A stretch of 64,000 nucleotides of DNA. It comes from an uncultured Dorea sp. (lineage in GTDB: Bacteria; Bacillota; Clostridia; Lachnospirales; Lachnospiraceae). Both the position numbers and the translations under genes were made by a program. Shown here piece after piece: positions 61,241-64,000 of this stretch (position 1 is its first letter; the number at the start of each line of letters is the position of its first letter). The DNA lies in contig CAPEBR010000003.1 in NCBI GenBank assembly GCA_948602995.1, positions 1-64,000 on the forward strand, given 5' to 3'. The notes below the pieces were generated by a model. That model had not been told where the DNA came from. It worked only from the letters and a program-made list of their open reading frames with translations, and made no database searches.

Positions 61241-61936
61241 GTGAACTCAAAAGAGATTGGAGCTTTTTTGAAACAACTTCGCAAAGAAAAAGGAATCACA
61301 CAGGAGCAGCTGGCGGAAATCCTGGGTGTTTCAGGAAGAACTGTTTCCAGATGGGAGACAGGAACTAATTTGCCTGACCTTAGTATTCTGGTGCAGATTT
61401 CTGAATACTACAATGTGGAAATAGGAGAGATTCTAAATGGAGAAAGGAAAAGCGGGAATATGGATAACGAATTAAAAGAAACATTATTAAAGGTTGCCGA
61501 CTACAATGAACTGGAAAGAAGGAGAGCCGCAAAAGCTGGAAACCTTTCGTTTAGCATCATGTTTTTGGTATGTGCCGTGACGATCGTAGTGCAAATGCTT
61601 ATGGAGGGAAGTTTTCCCATGATTATCGGGGAAACGGCAGTTCTATTTACCGGGGGGCTGGTTTATATTTTCTTTATTGTAAAAAACGGAGCATGGAATG
61701 TAGCAATGCCAAAAAGTACTCCGAAAAAAGACCTGGTGATCAGTCTGGTATGTGCAGGAGTATTCAGTATTGTATTTTACCTGATTATAAAGAAGAATGC
61801 GGCTGTTTTGCAGGCTGTTGGATTATCAGTTTGTTTTTTCGCGGTTCTTTCGGCATTATCATATGTCTTGCTTAGGGGACTTTCATGTCTTTCGAAAAGG
61901 AATTCTGACAAACTGGAAGACCGGGATGTGCTGTAG
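61241..61936 (+). CDS. XRE-family regulator with membrane domain
   Basis: A 231-aa protein. Residues 1-65 are a helix-turn-helix (FLKQLRKEKGITQEQLAEIL, GVSGRTVSRWETG). After a linker, about four hydrophobic helices fill the C-terminal half. Membrane-bound XRE regulators are frequent in Clostridia and may sense the envelope or a peptide. The start is GTG at 61241 with AAAGGAGG upstream; an in-frame ATG 19 codons earlier is unsupported. It may control the exporter in addition to the ArsR-type protein. Confidence 0.82.
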   Translation: MNSKEIGAFLKQLRKEKGITQEQLAEILGVSGRTVSRWETGTNLPDLSILVQISEYYNVEIGEILNGERKSGNMDNELKETLLKVADYNELERRRAAKAGNLSFSIMFLVCAVTIVVQMLMEGSFPMIIGETAVLFTGGLVYIFFIVKNGAWNVAMPKSTPKKDLVISLVCAGVFSIVFYLIIKKNAAVLQAVGLSVCFFAVLSALSYVLLRGLSCLSKRNSDKLEDRDVL

Positions 61937-61995
61937 AAGGAAGAGTGAAAGTATCTTTCATACCTTGTCTGAACTGGAAAGGGATGGTGAAAAAT

Positions 61996-62394
61996 ATGAA
62001 CTTTAATGACGAGAAAGACTATATTATGCGTATCATCAAAGAGATGGTAAGGGTACTTTTTTCTTTAATGCTCGGAAAACAATATCAATCGGTTGAATTG
62101 CCGGAAGAAAACAAGTATGAGGTTTCGGGGAAAGCATTAGAAGAATTAAAAAACATGGTCAATGAAGGATTTATAAATGAGGCGGAGAATATATTGTTGG
62201 AAAGCATTGACTATACCCAGAAAAGAGAAGTCCTTGCCGCAATATTATTTTATCAATATATAGGCGAACAAGATATTGGCTTCTTAGAAGAGCATAACTA
62301 TTCAAAAGAGGAAGCACTGGATGGAATCAGAAGGCTGGCAGAGAAACAAGGATACGGACAGATCAGTTCATTGCTTATAAAGGAGAGTGTGTGA
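61996..62394 (+). CDS. DUF6483-type small protein
   Basis: A 132-aa protein starting MNFNDEKDYIMRIIKEMVRV, as in DUF6483 members; the rest is helical (ALEELKNMVNEGFINEAENI, LDGIRRLAEKQG) and looks like a tetratricopeptide-like fold. The function is unknown. The start at 61996 fits the family better than upstream GTG/ATG codons at 61945 and 61984. The stop overlaps the ATPase ATG, so they are translationally coupled. Confidence 0.7.
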   Translation: MNFNDEKDYIMRIIKEMVRVLFSLMLGKQYQSVELPEENKYEVSGKALEELKNMVNEGFINEAENILLESIDYTQKREVLAAILFYQYIGEQDIGFLEEHNYSKEEALDGIRRLAEKQGYGQISSLLIKESV

Positions 62395-63320
62395 TGTGCA
62401 GCGTAGTCAGGGATGAGCCTGGGAATCAGGAAGAAGGAAAAATAATTGCCAGATATTTGGTGAAAGATTATATCTTAAAAGAAAAGAAGGGGTTGTTCGC
62501 CCGCGGGCAGAAAAAAGTGGTCCATGCGGTGAAAGATCTGTCGCTGGAGATTCCCCAGGGAAAAATAACCGGAGTCTTAGGCATTAATGGCGCGGGAAAG
62601 ACAACAACGATCCGTATGCTTGCATCTATTATTGCACCGACATCGGGCAGCCTGACTATGAATGGAGTTGATGCCGTAAAGAATCACCTGTGGGTAAAGG
62701 AGCGGATCAATGTGATCTCAGGCGGAGAGAGGAATCTTTACTGGAGACTGACTGCAAAGGAGAACCTCAGATATTTTGGCAGTCTGTATGGATTAAGCGG
62801 AAACAGTCTGAATGAAAAGATTGCTGATCTGTTAAAGACTGTGAGCCTGGAAGAGGCTGCGGATATTCCGGTGGAGAGATATTCAAAAGGGATGAAGCAG
62901 CGTCTGCAGATTGCCAGGGGACTGATCAATGATCCGGAGTACCTTTTTATGGACGAGCCAACACTGGGACTTGACATCGTAATTGCGAAAGAAATCAGAA
63001 GACTGGTACAGGAACTGGCCAAAGAGAAGAAAAAAGGCATACTGCTGACTACCCACTATATCCGCGAAGCAGAGGAGCTTTGCGACTATATATATGTTCT
63101 GGACAAAGGGAAGATTATCGCTCAGGGGACAAGGGAAGAACTGAAGGAGTTATTCATGTATAAGCCACAGCTCCTGATAAAGGTAAAACCGTCAGACGAT
63201 CATGTTCTGAATCTGTTAATGAAACATCAGATACAGGTGGACGGTCTGAGCATACAGGAGCCTGAACTGGAGGAGGTGCTTATGAAAATCATTAGTCAGC
63301 CGGACAGGAGGAGTCAGTGA
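62394..63320 (+). CDS. ABC-2 type exporter ATPase
   Basis: A 308-aa ATPase. Walker A is GINGAGKTTTIRMLA. A degenerate signature RYSKGMKQRLQIARG, Walker B YLFMDEPTLGLD and switch LLTTHYIREAEEL follow. The C-terminal extension of about 60 residues is typical of drug or bacteriocin-immunity exporters. AAGGAG lies 8 bases before the ATG at 62394, which overlaps the preceding stop; a GTG one codon earlier is possible. It overlaps the downstream permease by one base. Confidence 0.92.
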   Translation: MCSVVRDEPGNQEEGKIIARYLVKDYILKEKKGLFARGQKKVVHAVKDLSLEIPQGKITGVLGINGAGKTTTIRMLASIIAPTSGSLTMNGVDAVKNHLWVKERINVISGGERNLYWRLTAKENLRYFGSLYGLSGNSLNEKIADLLKTVSLEEAADIPVERYSKGMKQRLQIARGLINDPEYLFMDEPTLGLDIVIAKEIRRLVQELAKEKKKGILLTTHYIREAEELCDYIYVLDKGKIIAQGTREELKELFMYKPQLLIKVKPSDDHVLNLLMKHQIQVDGLSIQEPELEEVLMKIISQPDRRSQ

Positions 63321-64000
63321 TGAAAAGGATTCTATTAGTGGTCAAAGCGGAAATATTTAAACAGCAGAAACATGATTATCATTCCCCGTTTGTCTACTTT
63401 TCCCTGCTCGTGTGGCCGGTTTTAGGATTCCTGGAGGTCTATTATACCTATAAGCCATTCGAAATTACCGGGTATATGGGGATTACAGACAGAAAGGAGC
63501 TGTTAGCTTTTTTAGGCACTGGGTTCATGGCATATACATGCTTCTGGTCAATGATTCAGAATGCGTGGTCCATGGCGAACCAGGAACGGACAGGAGGAAC
63601 GCTGGAAATTACTTTTTTATCACCGGCGAACAGGCTGGCCATAAGCTATGGAAGGGCGCTGGGAGCACTGGTTCAGGAGGTGTGGATGTTCTGCTGCTTC
63701 TGTGTATTTATTCTAATATATACAGGAACGCTTGTCTTAGGGAATCTCGTAATGCTGCCGTTCATATTTCTGCTTCTGATCATTTCGTCAACGATATGGG
63801 GAGGCATGCTTAATACGGTTTTTATGTTTTCAAGGGATGCATCCATTATCATGGATCTGTTTGATATGCCTATGACATTGTTTTCAGGAAGCAGAATACC
63901 GGTCAGATGCTTTCCACAGTGGGCAAAAGTGCTTTCTCTGTTTTTTCCGCTGACATACTGTCTTAACATCATCCGGCTTGTGCTTCATATTCAGGAGGAA
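63320..64000 (+). CDS. ABC-2 type exporter permease, second subunit (runs off the window)
   Basis: An open frame of 227 codons continues past the right edge without a stop. It begins MKRILLVVKAEIFKQQKHDY and shows the ABC-2 pattern NQERTGGTLEITFLSPANR followed by hydrophobic helices and FFPLTYCLNIIRLVLH. Its ATG overlaps the ATPase stop (ATGA). Paired with the permease at 60319, it would form a heterodimeric export channel. Confidence 0.85.
   Translation, partial: MKRILLVVKAEIFKQQKHDYHSPFVYFSLLVWPVLGFLEVYYTYKPFEITGYMGITDRKELLAFLGTGFMAYTCFWSMIQNAWSMANQERTGGTLEITFLSPANRLAISYGRALGALVQEVWMFCCFCVFILIYTGTLVLGNLVMLPFIFLLLIISSTIWGGMLNTVFMFSRDASIIMDLFDMPMTLFSGSRIPVRCFPQWAKVLSLFFPLTYCLNIIRLVLHIQEE

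Overview
The window reads as chromosomal DNA of a low-to-mid GC anaerobic Firmicute, most likely a gut Lachnospiraceae (Clostridium cluster XIVa). The basis is the housekeeping order comEC-holA-lepA-hemW, Clostridia families such as DUF4364 and DUF5058, AGGAGG-type ribosome sites with frequent GTG/TTG starts, and a Grd-type selenoprotein. No species can be named from sequence alone.

Layout. (1) 0-0.9 kb: the end of a cell-surface polysaccharide region (TupA-like ATP-grasp protein). (2) 0.9-19.6 kb: an AT-rich accessory island. It holds a four-gene Tn554-like transposition module (three tyrosine recombinases plus a small TnpC-like protein), regulators, a metallophosphoesterase/P-loop protein that looks like a defence factor, an FRG-domain protein, a PD-(D/E)XK-like protein, a three-gene operon ending in a PIN-like protein, and remnants of IS630, IS110 and two large serine recombinases (one carrying a 162-bp MITE-like insertion). 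(3) 19.6-25.9 kb: a 5'-truncated comEC followed by a tandemly duplicated and partly decayed comEC-3'/AAA-ATPase-like segment. (4) 25.9-35.9 kb: core genes on both strands (FMN enzyme, holA, lepA, hemW, paired chromate-transporter halves, DUF4364, radical SAM, two-component system). (5) 36.2-42.7 kb: a LacI-regulated cluster with an M24-fold protein, an SsuABC-like importer and an amidohydrolase with a broken duplicate. (6) 42.8-48.2 kb: hisH, hisF, ung, a MATE exporter and an AAA/DUF4143 protein. (7) 48.3-58.8 kb: a PucR-regulated catabolic cluster with a sodium symporter and its 51-aa partner, DUF5058 and a second membrane protein, a creatininase-family amidohydrolase, both component B genes of a glycine/sarcosine/betaine-type reductase, and a ferredoxin-domain aldo/keto reductase. 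(8) 58.9-64 kb: tRNA-Gly(CCC) and an ABC exporter operon running off the right edge.

The main biological result is in region 7. The reductase gamma subunit does not stop at its first UGA (56948-56950). The frame continues through U-G-S-C-T-R-C to 57205, with a small hairpin just after the UGA, so it is a selenoprotein of about 433 residues. Import (symporter), amide-bond hydrolysis (creatininase family) and reductive C-N cleavage (Grd component B) suggest a degradation pathway for a creatinine-, sarcosine- or betaine-like compound. The substrate is inferred, not shown.

The intergenic DNA is rich in structured repeats: five copies of a GGGGACGGGG palindrome, a family with GTTACTGTTCAC/GTGAACAGTAAC ends and a covarying internal hairpin, a two-copy element at 11.4 and 36.0 kb with a compensatory base change, and a 165-bp foldback element at 8.2 kb whose outer 29-bp arms differ only by transitions.
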